DNA of 64,000 nucleotides from Tenrec ecaudatus (GCF_050624435.1 NC_134535.1:128144731-128208730), one strand, 5' to 3'. Shown: positions 44,085 to 55,379, numbered from the stretch's first letter. Notes: a model not told the origin generated them from the sequence alone. Translations and numbers: made by a program.

Positions 44085-44190
44085 CTTTCTGAGGCTTGGG
44101 TTCTGGAACAGGAGGGTTTGAGGACCAGCTCTCTCCTCTACCAGCTACGACTCCAGGCAAGTGAGTGCCTCGTCTTCATCTGCCCCAGCG
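44085..44190 (+). mobile_element. MIR-like fragment, sense
   Basis: TTGGGTTCTGGAACAGGAGG, then TCTACCAGCTACGACTCCAG and CAAGTGAGTGCCTCGTCTTC weakly follow the MIR core. Confidence 0.35.
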
Positions 44191-46104
44191 GGGAATGTCG
44201 TAATGTCAAGCGTTGGCATCATGCACTGCCTCCTTGTCTGGTAGAGCAGGGCAAGACTGCTGAGTGTGGGGACTGTGGGGGTCAGCGGAGGTTCATGGAG
44301 CGGTAGCGTGGGGCAATGGCTTAGGCTTGGAGGCGGGGACACACAAGGCAGGTCTGAGGGATGGGGAAGACCTGGAAGCTGTGTACACTGTTCATGACTC
44401 AGGCAAAGAACCAGAGAAGGGACTGAACTCCACTGTCAATGATGCCAAGGGTCAAACTAGGAGGTCAGATTCTCTGAGTAACCTCCCACCCCAGACATCA
44501 GAAAATAGGGTGAAAGGATTATATTAATAGCTTTATCAACATCCTTGCCAACCTCTATTATATTTTCTTTTATTCTTTGGCTGCATATTCTGTACACATG
44601 ATGCTAATGGTATCGTGTTAGACAGAAGGGAACTCCTGAAAGCCTGAGGGGAGTGAGCTAGAAGCTGCTGTGTGATGGAAATTCTTCTCTGAGAACCTGT
44701 TCTCATACTGTTCCTTTAAAAGGTGGGGTCCAGAGAGAGGCAAGCCAGCTGGGCTGCAGGTTTCCAGTAAGTTGGGAGAGGCCTGCCTCCCCTGCGGGGG
44801 GTGGGGGGGTCTGCAGGACCAGGAAGAGCCCTGCAGTAGGATCCAGTGGTGGGCTGCAAGGAGCCTGCTCTCCTCAGCCTTCATCGTGTGCTCTAAGCTT
44901 TCCATACGGGAGCTGAGACTGCTGGCCTGCGAGTCAGGGGGCTGAGCCAGGTTGCAAGACGCCCCCCTTGGATGCTGACATCACCGGGGGCTGACAGTCA
45001 CTGTGACATAAAGCAGGGTTCGTGTTAAAAGTTCAGGAGGAAGCACGACAGGATAAGAGGGAGAGGCAACACTATTATCCCAGGAATGAGTCTCAGCATC
45101 TGGAGTCCCAGCTGCAAAAGACCTGCCAGGGCGGTGCCGGGAGCTGGCCTTCCCCCCAGGGTGGGCAAGGGGACCCTGAATGCTCAGGGGTGGTGCTGAG
45201 ACACAACTGACACCCAAATGGAGGCTGAGCTGGGACAGCAGCCCCACCACCTGCCGAGTCTTTTGTCCACCAAAGCTGACTTTCCACCCTCCAACATACT
45301 CTTTCCCTTCCCCAGGCCTGTGACACACCTGCTCTCCTGAGGGAAGGCTCCTGAAAACCCTGGGAGCCACCCCAGGGGCCCCACCTAGCCAGCCTCTTCC
45401 GCTCCACTCCGCTGCCTGGAGGCGGAGGACCATCTACACAAACGCAGCCTGGTGGCATGCGTGGAGGCGCTCAGAGCCCTTCTTGGTAGCCCCTCACAGG
45501 GACTTCTCTCATGGCGGCCTTCTCCTGCTTCACCCCCACCGAACGCCCGTTCTCCTGCCCTGCGAGACTTCGCCCCAGCTAGTTAGCATGATGCAATGGG
45601 CCTTCGTGACCTGGTCCCTGCTGTCTGCACTCTTGGTGTTCCAACACAAATCTATTTGTAGGCTCCTGAGCCCACGGTGCAGCATCTAGAAGACACGTCT
45701 CTCGGTTCCCTATAGGCATCATCTCCACCAGGAGGCCAGCCTGCCTGCCTGCCTGCCTGCCTGCCCGTGCCCTGCCCTGCCCTACTTAATGAACACATTT
45801 CTAACCTTGCAGTATCACTACCATGTATTTCTCCAGGGGACTCAGCTTCGAACTGCATCCCCAGTGTGAAGCAGGCAGTCTGACACCCAGTCTGTGTTGA
45901 GGGATGGGGGCAACCGGCAAGGGTGGGGGTGGGGGAGGAGGAGAGAGGTGCATGCAGATGCGGTTCAGAGACAGTGATTCATCTGAACACAGGCAGTAGG
46001 ACCAGGACTCTAGGATGCCCACCTGCAGCTCTTGATGGACACACCAGGCTCACTTTTTATTGTCTCTCCCACGCTACGCCATGCTTGTCAAGGTTGACAG
46101 GGTG
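44191..46104. other. Unassigned GC-rich DNA
   Basis: Overlapping open frames on both strands at 44981-45458 have no recognisable domain. A (CTGC)n run is listed separately. Confidence 0.35.
45743..45785. repeat. (CTGC)n microsatellite with CTGCC variant end
   Basis: Six CTGC-type units (GCCTGCCTGCCTGCCTGCCT) followed by CCCTGCCCTGCCC. Confidence 0.9.
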
Positions 46105-46445
46105 TCTTAATTAGCTAGTGTTGCGGGACACAAATGCCAAGGTGGGTGGTTTTAGTTTTCTCACCGTTCTGGAGGCTAAACATCCACACCAGAGGCCAGG
46201 CTGCCTCGATGATTTCTTTGTCGTTAGCCCCAGATTTTCCTAGTGCTGCTCACATGGCATCTGTCTTCACAGTCTCTGCCCGTGTCACCAGGTCTGATCT
46301 GCTCTTTGTACATCTCAGAAGTGATGAGGCTTCGGATTCACTCTACACAAGTCTGACCTCACCCGATTGATGGGTCACAGGGTCCTAGTTTGAATTATAG
46401 AAGGTGACTGCTTCGGATTACATTGCAGTACACAAGTCCACAAGT
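46105..46445 (-). mobile_element. MLT1-type MaLR LTR, antisense
   Basis: TCTTAATTAGCTAGTGTTGC, TTCTCACCGTTCTGGAGGCT, CAGTCTCTGCCCGTGTCACC and GTACATCTCAGAAGTGATGA follow the MLT1 complement. It is old and eroded at the right end. Confidence 0.6.
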
Positions 46446-46557
46446 ACAGGGTTTACAATTGTGCAAGGCAGTCAATTCTTGAGAAAGCCCTTCTAGCCGT
46501 AGTTTTGCAACCCCCATCAAATCACTGGGTTGAACAAAATGCAAACCAAAGGGTTTC

Positions 46558-46690
46558 TGATCTGTAAATCTTTATGGGATTGGAGAGTCTCATCTTTTTC
46601 CAAGGGAGTGGCTGGTGGGTTTGACTCTCTGACCTTGGAATTAGCAATTCAACATTTAACCCAACGGTTCCACCAAGATGCGTCTGGTTC
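46558..46690 (-). mobile_element. SINE fragment, antisense
   Basis: GTAAATCTTTATGGGATTGG, AGAGTCTCATCTTTTTCCAA and CTGGTGGGTTTGACTCTCTG form the head half of the SINE complement. Confidence 0.65.
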
Positions 46691-46840
46691 ACCAAAGGGA
46701 TTCGATAGCTTGCTAATAATGTAAACAATGCTCATGACACCCTTGTAGAATGTGGCTCTGCAAATAAGATGCATGGCTCCCTTGCTTGCAGATTGGTCAC
46801 CTTTGCCATCCTGCTGAGTTTAAAATGAGCTACCATAGCA

Positions 46841-47125
46841 ATGGAAAAGGGGATCTCAATAGTACCAAGAAAGAGGAGCAAATGCTTGCGCCCCAATATA
46901 CTGCACTGGGCCTCCTCAGTCTACGGGGCAGAAAGTTGTGATTCCATAGACCGTGAAGAAAGACAAAGCGACAAGGCAGATCATCAGTGGCAACAAGAAG
47001 CAGAAACAATGGAACTGCAGCAGCCAGAGTGGTTGTACAGAATGAGCAAGCTGAATGCCTTCATGAAAGACTCTTACTGGTGGAGTGAGTTGCCTCTAGG
47101 CACTTACACTGGGAAGCTAGGATTA
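46841..47125 (+). other. Open stretch of unknown origin cut by an RTE insertion
   Basis: A frame opens at ATG 46841 and is still open where the inverted RTE begins at about 47125; the 131-codon frame closes only inside antisense RTE sequence at 47236. The peptide is charged and low in repeats, for example CDSIDREERQSDKADHQWQQ and ELQQPEWLYRMSKLNAF. A pyrimidine-AG (CTTGCTTGCAG) lies about 60 bases upstream. I do not recognise a family. It may be a fragment of a gene, a retrocopy or an unlisted repeat, and chance is not excluded. Confidence 0.25.
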
Positions 47126-48688
47126 GTGACCACAGTTTATAATGATCCACAAAATCCACCCAAGATCCATCTGACATCAATAATGACACCCCCCATTCTA
47201 CAGTCCTCTCCTGAATCTGGCCTGAATCTCTGGTAGTTTTCTGTCACTACATACTGATGCAACTGTGTTGGATGATCTTCAGCAAAATTTTACTTGCATG
47301 TGACATCAATGATAGTGTTCTGTAATCTGAGCATTCTGTCGGATCCCCTTTCTTGGATCACTTCCTATCAGTTGGCCAAATTTCCTGGCATAGACAAGTG
47401 AGTACTTCCAGCGCTTCATTAGCTTGTTGAAACATTTCAATGAGTATTCCATCAACTCCTGAAGCCTTGTTGTGGCTATTGCTTTCAGCTTGGATTTCTT
47501 CCTTCAGCACCATTGATTCTTGCCCATATGCTACCTCTTGAAGTGGTTGAATGTCAACTAGTTATTTTTGATACAGTGGCTGTGTATTTTTTCCATCTTA
47601 TTTTTCTGTTTCCTGCATCATTTAATATTTTATCCAAAAAATCTTTCTTTTTTTTTTTCCAAAAAAATCTTTCAATATTGCAACTTGAGGCTTCGATTTC
47701 TTTTCTTGAGTTTTTTCATTTTTGAATATGCTGAACGTGTTCTTCCTTTTTGGTTTTCTAAATCTAGGCCTTTGCACATTTGACTGCTATATTTGACTTT
47801 GTCTTCTCGAGCTACCCTTTGAAATTTTCTGTTAAGTTCTTTGACTCATCATTTCTTCCATTTGCTTTAGCTGCTCTATTAAGAGTAAGCTTCAGTGTGT
47901 CTTCTGATGCTCATTTTGATCTTTTCATTATTTCCATTCTTTTTAATGATATTTTTCTCTCTTCATGAATGATGTTCTTCACGTCCTCCCACAGCTCATC
48001 AGGTTTTCTGTCGTGAATGCAATCTAGAGCTTGGTTTACATCACCAAGACCATATTTTCCAACTACTGTCCCGTCCTCTGTTTCCAACTTTTGCATTCCA
48101 ATGGCTATAATTATCAGGGCACGCTAATTGCACGTTTGATCAGTTTCAGACTGAAGAAGTAGGTGGAGTCTTCTAATTTCTTCATCACTTTGGTGGTTGA
48201 TGCATCAATTTGATAAATAGCTGTATTAATTGGATTTCCTCATATGCAGATAGACATTATCATTCCCAAACAGCATGGTACTTCAAGATAGGTCTTGAAA
48301 TATCCTTTTTGACTATGAATGCCATGCCTTCCTCTTGACTATGCCATACCTACCATAGTGAACCATAAGATTTTCTATTTAAAAATGGCCAATACCAGTT
48401 CATTTCAGCTCACCGTCACCCACGACATTGACTTTTATGTGTTCTATTTCATTTTAATAATTTCCAATTTCCCTAGATTAGTACATCAAAAATTCTAAGT
48501 ACCAATTATTCATTGATGTTTACACCTGTGTATTCTCATTTGGAGTCATGCCCCATCAGCCATGTCATTACGGTCAACTCTACTTTGAGAAGGCAGCTCT
48601 TCCTCTGTTGTATTGAATGCCTTCTGACCAGAGGATCTCATCTAATGGTGCTATCTCTGAAAGTGTTCTGCTTCTACTAATAAGGTTC
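47126..48688 (-). mobile_element. RTE LINE copy A, inverted 5' part (endonuclease to RT)
   Basis: Read on the minus strand from 48688: endonuclease region (the frame at 47911-48096 retains EDGTVVGKYGLGDVNQA), linker, then RT entry with MKRWKYSL-like, SHASKILLKI-like and PEIQARFRRG peptides near 47200-47400. It reaches a VDHNKLW-like point at about 47130. Stops and indels are common. It directly abuts the 3' part, which lies on the plus strand from 48690. Confidence 0.85.
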
Positions 48689-48689
48689 A

Positions 48690-49655
48690 TTAAAAAGTAT
48701 GGACAGCCCTTGAAAAGAATGGAAATTCCATAACATTACATTGTGTTAATCTGGAAGCTATACATGGATCAAGAGGCAATGACCCAAACAGAGCAAGGGA
48801 ATACTGCATGGTTTAAAATCGGGAAAGATGTATTTCAGGGTTGTATCCATCTATCATACTCATTCAATGTGTAGCTGAGCAAATAATCCAAGAAACTGAA
48901 TTATATGTAGAAAAATAAGGCATCAGGATTAGAAGACTTATTAATAAACTGTGCTATGGAGATGCCACAACTTTGCTTGCTGAGAGTGAGGAAGACGTGA
49001 AGCACATGCTGGTGGATATCAAGGATTGAGACCTTCAGTATGGATTATAACTCAACTTAAAGAAAACCCAAATCCTCACAACTGGACCAATAGTAACATC
49101 ACCATAAACCAAGGCAAGATCGAAGCTGTCCAGGCATCTTGCTTGGATCCACAATCAATGCTCATGGAAGCAGTGTTCAGAGATCAAAGGAAGCATTGCC
49201 TTGGAAAGGAAGTGGAAGAAGGAAGACCTCTTTAAAATGTTGAAAATCAAGGATGGTACTTTGAGGACTACAGAGTGCTTGAGTCGGGGCATCTTCAATT
49301 GCCCCATCTGCATGGGAAAGTTGTACTTTGACTAAGGAATACCAAAGACAAAGTGATACATCTGAATTGTGGTGCTGGAGAAGAATACTGAAAGTGCCAT
49401 GACTGCCCCTTAGAGGCAAGGATGGCAAGACTTCATCTCATATACTCTAGACATATGATCAGGAGAGACCAGTCCCTGGAGAAGGACATCGTGCTTCATA
49501 AAGTGATGAGATGAATTGACACCGTGGCTGTAACAATGAACTCCAACTTAAGACCCATTGTGAGCGTGATGGGGAACTGGATGGTGTTTCATTCTCTATT
49601 ACATAGAGAGTCCCTGTAAGTTGGAGCAGACTAGCTGCCACCTAACAATAACAGG
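48690..49655 (+). mobile_element. RTE LINE copy A, 3' part (RT to 3' end)
   Basis: It begins in the RT just after the point where the inverted part stops: translation gives YMDQEAMTQTEQGNTAWFKI and GKDVFQGCI, then a CYGDATTLLAESEEDV peptide in which the catalytic YADD is mutated to YGDA. The 3' region reads TCAGGAGAGACCAGTCCCTG and ends near CACCTAACAATAAC, the RTE tail. The RT could not be active. Confidence 0.88.
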
Positions 49656-50600
49656 TTTCCTGACCCACAGCGCTAGAGCTGAACACACCCTCAGCCCAAG
49701 ATCAGTTGCATAAAGGAGTGGTTCTAGGCATTTACTGATGGGGGTTAAAAGAGCTTGATAACACGTGCCTGAGCAGAGCTGAGGCTAAGGGTCCTCGTGG
49801 CTAAGAAGCCAAGTACTGCAGGCACGATTGAGAGGAGGCTGGCCCGATTGAAGAACTGTTTCCGGAGCATTTCTAATCCTGAATTGTAACAGCCACGTTT
49901 CTAATAAATACTGTAAATGTGAGTGATGCCTGTGTGTCCTCTGACCACTACAATGAATAGCCACCACCAGCAGAGGAGCAGAGAATGCCATGGGAAGGGT
50001 GAATGGTGTCAGAATGAGTAAAAAGACCCCTCCCTCCTATGAATTGACCTGGGGCACCTGTTGGTATTGCTTTTGACTCTTTCTCTTCTTAGTGAAGCTA
50101 AAGGACGTCAGATGCTACCCCCACACTATCTTTGAACATCCCGACACCTATTTGTGGGCATTAAACTCCATCTACAACACAGGGTAGGTCTGTGAGCATT
50201 ATCACACTATGCGCGTTCAGTGGTCCCATTTTGAGCAAGGTCTGGCAGAGCAGGACCTCAGAGAGTCTGGCAGTGAGCAATGGAACAGAAAGGACCAGGA
50301 CTGAGCCAGTGCCACGCCTCCCCTGTACAGCATCAGGCCTGAGTCCCAGAAGGAGAGGTCATTGTTTCATAGAACCCAGAGAAGTGCCCAGGGTCCTTTT
50401 CTCTGCGACCTCCATCCCCTTCAAGTTGGTGCTATGCTTGCGCTCTGCTAGGAACAGGCACATTGCTGCACAATTGAAGAAAGCTTCCGGGACTTACATT
50501 CAGAAGCACTAGAAGAAAGGACTTGGGCTCTCCTGTGAGGGACTTGGGCAAGAAAAAAAAAATGCTCTCCCTAAAAGCGAGGTTGACCGTGAGCAGCAGC

Positions 50601-50603
<3 letters not shown>
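49656..50603. other. Unassigned DNA
   Basis: No gene or repeat that I can support. Confidence 0.35.
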
Positions 50604-50646
<43 letters not shown>

Positions 50647-50658
50647 TGTGTGTGTGTA
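50604..50658. repeat. (TG)n microsatellite
   Basis: Two TG runs separated by a single TATG interruption. Confidence 0.97.
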
Positions 50659-50994
50659 CAATGGAGTTGAGGGGCAGGCTGGATTTCCTCTTCTGAAGCC
50701 AGCAGCCAAAGACGGGTTATTGGGGACAAAGGAGATTGTATTTTAAGAACGTTCCAGGGGCCAAGTGTGGTATGTACCTGTCTGCCATCCTGATAATATT
50801 CCTGTGAGGTAGGCTGAGTGGGCGTCAAGCTGGAATGTGTTGGCACAGCCAGACTAATTTCTCTACCAATGAATGATCAGTGCTGTTTGGATCCCCACCA
50901 AGCGGTCAGCCACTTCTCTGGACACCCTGTCCCTTTCCTGGGGTCCTCCAACTTTCTCTATGCTCTGATGCTCTAAGAAGGGTCGAGAGAACTG
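50659..50994. other. Unassigned DNA
   Basis: Nothing recognised. Confidence 0.4.
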
Positions 50995-51125
50995 TCCACG
51001 GATGCCCTAGCTGCGTGATCCTGCTATAAACATTGTCCTCATCATCCCAGGAGGGAAGTACGACTGTTATGCCCACTTTACAGGAAACCTGAAGCGCATA
51101 AACTCAGGGAAGTTGCTCAAGACCC
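50995..51125 (-). mobile_element. MIR, antisense
   Basis: CATTGTCCTCATCATCCCAG, CCCACTTTACAGGAAACCTG and CTCAGGGAAGTTGCTCAAGA follow the MIR complement. Confidence 0.65.
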
Positions 51126-51224
51126 AGTGATCCTGAGTAACGGTGACATCAGGGTGAGATCTGCCAGGCTTTGGTCACCACACCATAGTGCAAACCAAAG
51201 GGACTCCCAATGCAGGCCTGTCTG

Positions 51225-51560
51225 ATAGGTGCAGAGGGAAGATTCCACGTGGACAAATGCCGGCCTATGAGAAGACCAGGGTGCTTGTGAGAGGCAAGAA
51301 GGGTGAGACTTCATTTTTCATACTTTGGACCTATTGTCCGGAGAGACCAGTCCCTGTAGCAAGACATCTTGCTTGGTAAGGTAGAGAGGAAGTGAAAAAG
51401 AGGAAGGCCCTTGGTGAGCTTGATGGACACCGTGGCTGCAGCCCTAGGCTGAAGCCTGGGAACGATGGTGAGGATGGTGCAGGACTGGGTGCGGTCTCCT
51501 GTTGCGCATCAGGTCGCTATGGGTCGAAGGGAACACAGTGGCACCTACCGAGAGCAAAAG
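51225..51560 (+). mobile_element. RTE LINE 3' end, sense
   Basis: GAGAGGCAAGAAGGGTGAGA, GGAGAGACCAGTCCCTGTAG, GGACACCGTGGCTGCAGCCC and CAGGTCGCTATGGGTCGAAG follow the RTE 3' end to a GTGGCACCTACCGAGAGC tail. Confidence 0.75.
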
Positions 51561-51831
51561 AGAAGCCCCTGGCCAGAGCAGAACTGGGCAGACACTGGTC
51601 AGGGCAGACACTGGAGTGAGACCTTCAGGTCCTGACCAAGGCCCTTCTGTCAGCCCAGGGGAGGCATGTGGACTCCTCTCACTGTGTCCTCCTGAAACCC
51701 AGTCACAAAGGGCCCTGTTAAGGCACAGTAGAACAATGGAGGGTGTCCTGAAGCGGATGGCAGATGATGGAGTTCTAATCTCAGCTCAGGCCGACGTCTT
51801 CACTGTGGTTCACCGTGGGACTGGCTTAGAG

Positions 51832-52186
51832 TCTTAGTGCTGCTGTGGGCAGAATATGATAGGTGGGTGACTTGAAAGAAGAGCAATGTGTTTTCTTAGA
51901 GGTCAGGAGACCGGAAGTCCATATTTAGGGTGCTAGCTTCTCTGTGGGCCCTGGGAAAGATGGTTGAGCTTCTGCTGTCCTGGCATTCTTGGGTTCCTTT
52001 GGGATCTTCGGGTGGTGTCTGTCTCCCTCACTGTGCACATGTTTGCACCAGTGTCTCATGTGCTCCTTTGACGTTTCTGATGCTACTGTGCCAAGACCAC
52101 ACCCTATGCTGACACGGCCTCATTAACATAACGAATACACGCTGTCACTGAACAGGATTGCACCCACAGGTTACGGGATTCAGATT
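51832..52186 (-). mobile_element. MLT1-type MaLR LTR, antisense, left piece
   Basis: TTAGTGCTGCTGTGGGCAGA, TCAGGAGACCGGAAGTCCAT and CTGACACGGCCTCATTAACA follow the MLT1 complement. It stops at the target duplication of the DMAC1 retrocopy and resumes at 52820. Confidence 0.65.
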
Positions 52187-52196
52187 CCCACATAGA

Positions 52197-52809
52197 TGTC
52201 TCCCCCCCCCCCCACCAGTTTCTCATTTCCTTTTAATTATACACATTCTTCCCCAAGTAAAACCCACAATCTGCTCTTTTTTGAGGGAAGTGCCGGTCCC
52301 TGTCCTCAGAACCTAAGGCCCAAAACACTCCTGGCTGAAGGAGAACCCAGGCTTAGTCTTGCCAGTCTTCCAGCATCTGCAGTGCTGAAGTTTGTCCATG
52401 TGTCCATCCACACATTCGAATCTGTGTCCTAAGGACAGAGTGAGATGACTAATTTACTTTCCATCAACTCGCTTCGATTTTCCTTTCGGGTCGGTCAGGA
52501 TGACTATCCCCCAAGCCACAATGCTGAGGCCGACGACCATCTGCGTGATGGTGCCTGGACCCGGGGAGTATCCGAGCTTCATGGGGGTCCGGGCCATCCA
52601 GTACACGTAGCCCCCCCGCCCCGATCAGCCCCGACCCAGCGAGCACGAGACAGCTCCAGCAGCTGGTGGTCAGTGAGTCCCGCGCAGGGGCGGTCAGCGC
52701 TTCGGGTGCGGGTAGGGGCAAAGGGGCGGGGGCAGGGGCGGGGCGACCTTCTCGCGGTCCTGAGTTTCTGACTGCTCAGCGCCCATGTTGAGAAATTCGG
52801 CCCCAAGCC
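52197..52809 (-). pseudogene. DMAC1: Processed pseudogene of DMAC1 (TMEM261), complex I assembly factor
   Basis: DMAC1 is a small mitochondrial inner-membrane protein (about 116 residues in human) needed to assemble the distal part of the complex I membrane arm. Here the minus strand starts at ATG 52784-52786, is rich in Pro/Ala/Lys at the N end, then encodes a CWSC motif (52650-52661), a first hydrophobic segment (VLAGSGLIGAGG), then YVYWMARTPMKLGYSPGPG, a second segment (TITQMVVGLSIVAWGIVIL) and DPKGKSKRV, ending at TAA 52454-52456. Two frame changes break it: one between codon 28 and the stop at 52694-52696, and one in a seven-C run at 52611-52617. Three facts indicate reverse-transcribed mRNA: no intron, an ATTAAA signal about 20 bases before the 3' edge, and exact 10-bp flanks CCCACATAGA (52187-52196 and 52810-52819). 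The tail is now a poly-G-like run rather than poly-A. Confidence 0.9.
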
Positions 52810-52819
52810 CCCACATAGA

Positions 52820-52858
52820 CTTCTTTATGGGACACAATTCAACCCATAACTGTCCTCT
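52820..52858 (-). mobile_element. MLT1, right piece, antisense
   Basis: GGGACACAATTCAACCCATA followed by ACTG is the conserved MLT1 start in complement, closing the element opened at 51832. Confidence 0.75.
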
Positions 52859-53539
52859 TTGGCCTCCCAAATTAATGTTCTTCCCAAGGGCTCAACACGA
52901 TCACCCTCTCACAGTGACCTTGGTGGAGCTGCTTCACCTCCGTGGAGTCTAGTTGACTTCCTAGGTTGGCCTTCCTGTAGCTTTGCAGAGTCCACCCAGC
53001 TGTACTCCCCCATCCACAACCTCAAGATCTTACCTAGCCACTTACTCTCTGGAGGTCAAGTCTCAGGCTGGGGGAGCCCCCAGGACACTTTGCAATTATG
53101 AAAGAGATGTGCCTATGCCTGCTTCTGATGAAGGCACACGGAGGGTTGTGGAGTACAGTGACTTTGATTATGCTGTCGGTGTGGCCTCGTGTGATTTTGA
53201 TACATATAGATCCTTTGTGACATTGTAGAACAGCCCCCCTGGCGATCCTGGCTGTATTCTTTTTAATGAAAATATTCATACCTACTGAGGTCAGGTTTCT
53301 AAAAGTTTCCATCCTCACATGTGTCTATAGTTTCCTCTAAGAAAGGTCCAGCAATGCCCATTCTTCCTAGGAGAAGTCCACAGCCACCTCTTCAACAGCC
53401 ACAGTGGCCTAAAATATCCCGTATATTCGGGTTCAGCAAGGTGCCATGCATTCCACTATGTGAAAGGATGAAGATGACAGTCCTGGGAAATAGAGACTTC
53501 ATTTCACATGGGCATTAGACACAGGGGTCTTGTTCTTTT
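52859..53539. other. Unassigned DNA
   Basis: Nothing recognised. Confidence 0.35.
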
Positions 53540-53612
53540 AAAAAAAATTTTTAAACATTTTATTAGGGACTCATACAACTCTTATCACAATCCATACATA
53601 CATACTTGGTTG
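53540..53612 (-). mobile_element. Tenrec-type L1 3' end, antisense, very short
   Basis: AAACATTTTATTAGGGACTC, then ATACAACTCTTATCACAATC and CATACATACATA give only the last 70 bases of the L1 3' UTR. Confidence 0.8.
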
Positions 53613-53685
53613 TATTCTTAATAGGAGCAGATCACTCATTCAGACCAATCAGGGCGGTAACTGGAACTGACCTCAAAACTCAAAA

Positions 53686-53832
53686 ACTCCCTGCCATGGA
53701 GTGGATGCTGACTCCCAGTGACCCCAAAGCATAGGGTAGAACTGCCTTTGTGGGTCTTAAGACGGCAGCTCTTTACAGGAGTAGAAAGCTTAGTCTTTTT
53801 CCTGGAACTGACAGTTAACCATATTATTAAGG
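53686..53832 (-). mobile_element. AfroSINE-type SINE, antisense, head-truncated
   Basis: CTGCCATGGAGTGGATGCTG, GGGTAGAACTGCCTTTGTGG and TTACAGGAGTAGAAAGCTTA follow the SINE complement. Confidence 0.8.
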
Positions 53833-53886
53833 AGTCATTGAGTGGGCTTGAGCTGCCAGTTAGTGGCTGAGAGAGTTAGTTTTTTT

Positions 53887-54294
53887 GTGTGCTAACATGG
53901 CACCTGGAAGAAGATAATGGGTGGAGTTCAGTCTGTCAATCAGGTCACAGCCTGATGACCTCACTTGGAGGTGTGATCAAGCTATATCGCTCTCTGGTGG
54001 GCTCTCTTTCTCTCTGCCTGCTGCCCACCAGGAGACCTCCTGGAGCCCTGTCATGTTTTCTACTCACCTTGGATCCACAAGACTTTGCAACCACCAGCCT
54101 GTGATGTTCCTGCATTGTGCATCATTGCATTCACCTGGGTGAGTCTGAAGAGAGACAGATGGACTAGTATTGGACTTGTGGACTTGATTGGGCTGGGATG
54201 TTTTCTCGATACACAATTACTTGATAGAGAGCACATTCTTGCACCCATATGAGTGTCACTGCATTTGTTTTTCTAGTCAATCCAGCTGAACACA
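53887..54294 (+). mobile_element. Solo LTR, ERVL/MLT2-like, sense, 5' edge eroded
   Basis: GGGTGGAGTTCAGTCTGTCA, ATCAGGTCACAGCCTGATGA, CTTGGATCCACAAGACTTTG and the end AATCCAGCTGAACACA match the family. The 5' edge is uncertain by about 20 bases. Confidence 0.78.
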
Positions 54295-54989
54295 GTAGCC
54301 ATATCACTGACCATTGAACCACCGATTCTCTTTGACTTGTGCTCTAGTCCTAAAGAAACCATTGTGTTTGGGCCCCAAGACTGGTTTTCTGGATGCATGC
54401 TTTAGTTGAAAAGAATGTTTCCTTGGGGTGCCAGAAGCAGAAACCTAATTGTGGGCTAAGCAAACTTCCTCACTTACCTTGGTTAGGGAGCAGTCAGCAG
54501 GAGCCAGAGGCAGAGGAATTCAGAGGGAGGGGCCCTGCCCAAGGCCTGCTCCCTCAAGCCCCTTCAGCATCTAGGGACCCAAGGGCCCACCCTCACAGGA
54601 GGGCGTGGCTTGAGACCAGTTCCCCTGGAATGAAACAGGTTTGACGGGTAAAATATCTTCAGGAAGGGAGGATCTGAGGAGAAGCAAAGCTGCTCTTACA
54701 CCCCTCTATCCATGAGGAGGGTGACGCATCGAGATGGGGTCTCCGAGGTGAGCCCTCTAAAGCTTTGCCACCCAGACCTGAAGAATAGTAAGATCTGTCA
54801 ATCGAACCCCTTGGCCCATCCATTGCCAAAGCTAGGCATATGAAAATGAGTTCCCCTCAGGCATCCTGCTAGTTCATACCTTACATATCACGACAGCAAG
54901 TATTCAATGACAAAAACACATAGTATGTAACCGTACTTGGGCCCCATCCTCGGATCCTCCCTATGTGTTCTCTATCCTTTTACTCTGTG
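54295..54989. other. Unassigned DNA
   Basis: Nothing recognised. Confidence 0.4.
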
Positions 54990-55320
54990 ATTTAAAAAAA
55001 ATCATTTTATTAGGGCTCATACAACTCTTATCACAATCCATACATACATCAATTGCGTAAAGCACATTTGTACATTCATTGCCTTCATCATTTTCAAAAC
55101 ATTTGTTCTCCACATAAGCCCCTGGCATCAGCTCCTCATTTTTCCCTTCCGTCTCCGCTCCCCCTCCCTCATGAACTCTTGATACTTTATAAATTATTAT
55201 TTTGTCATATCTTGCCCTGTCTGACATCTCCCTTCACCCACTTTTCTGTTGTCCATCCCCCAAGGAGGAGGTCACATGTAGGTCCTTGTAATCAGTTCCC
55301 CCTTTCCAACCCACCTGTGA
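54990..55320 (-). mobile_element. Tenrec-type L1 3' UTR, antisense
   Basis: AAAAATCATTTTATTAGGGC, then CATACAACTCTTATCACAAT, AGCCCCTGGCATCAGCTCCT, CTTGATACTTTATAAATTAT and TTGTAATCAGTTCCCCCTTT are the exact complement order of the 41350-42108 copy. Confidence 0.9.
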
Positions 55321-55379
55321 TGTGTTTTCTGGGCAGATCTATCTAGCTGACAGTATTTGATATTATACGTGCTTACAGC

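Noticed and set aside
44981-45458. Overlapping 150- and 121-codon frames on the minus strand
   Set aside because: Two frames open over the same GC-rich DNA indicate low stop density rather than coding.
48690-49655. Active RTE reverse transcriptase
   Set aside because: Many stops, and the catalytic motif is YGDA in place of YADD.
51832-52858. CpG-island promoter at the GC-rich block near 52.6 kb
   Set aside because: The GC-rich part is the N-terminal coding region of the DMAC1 retrocopy, which explains the composition.
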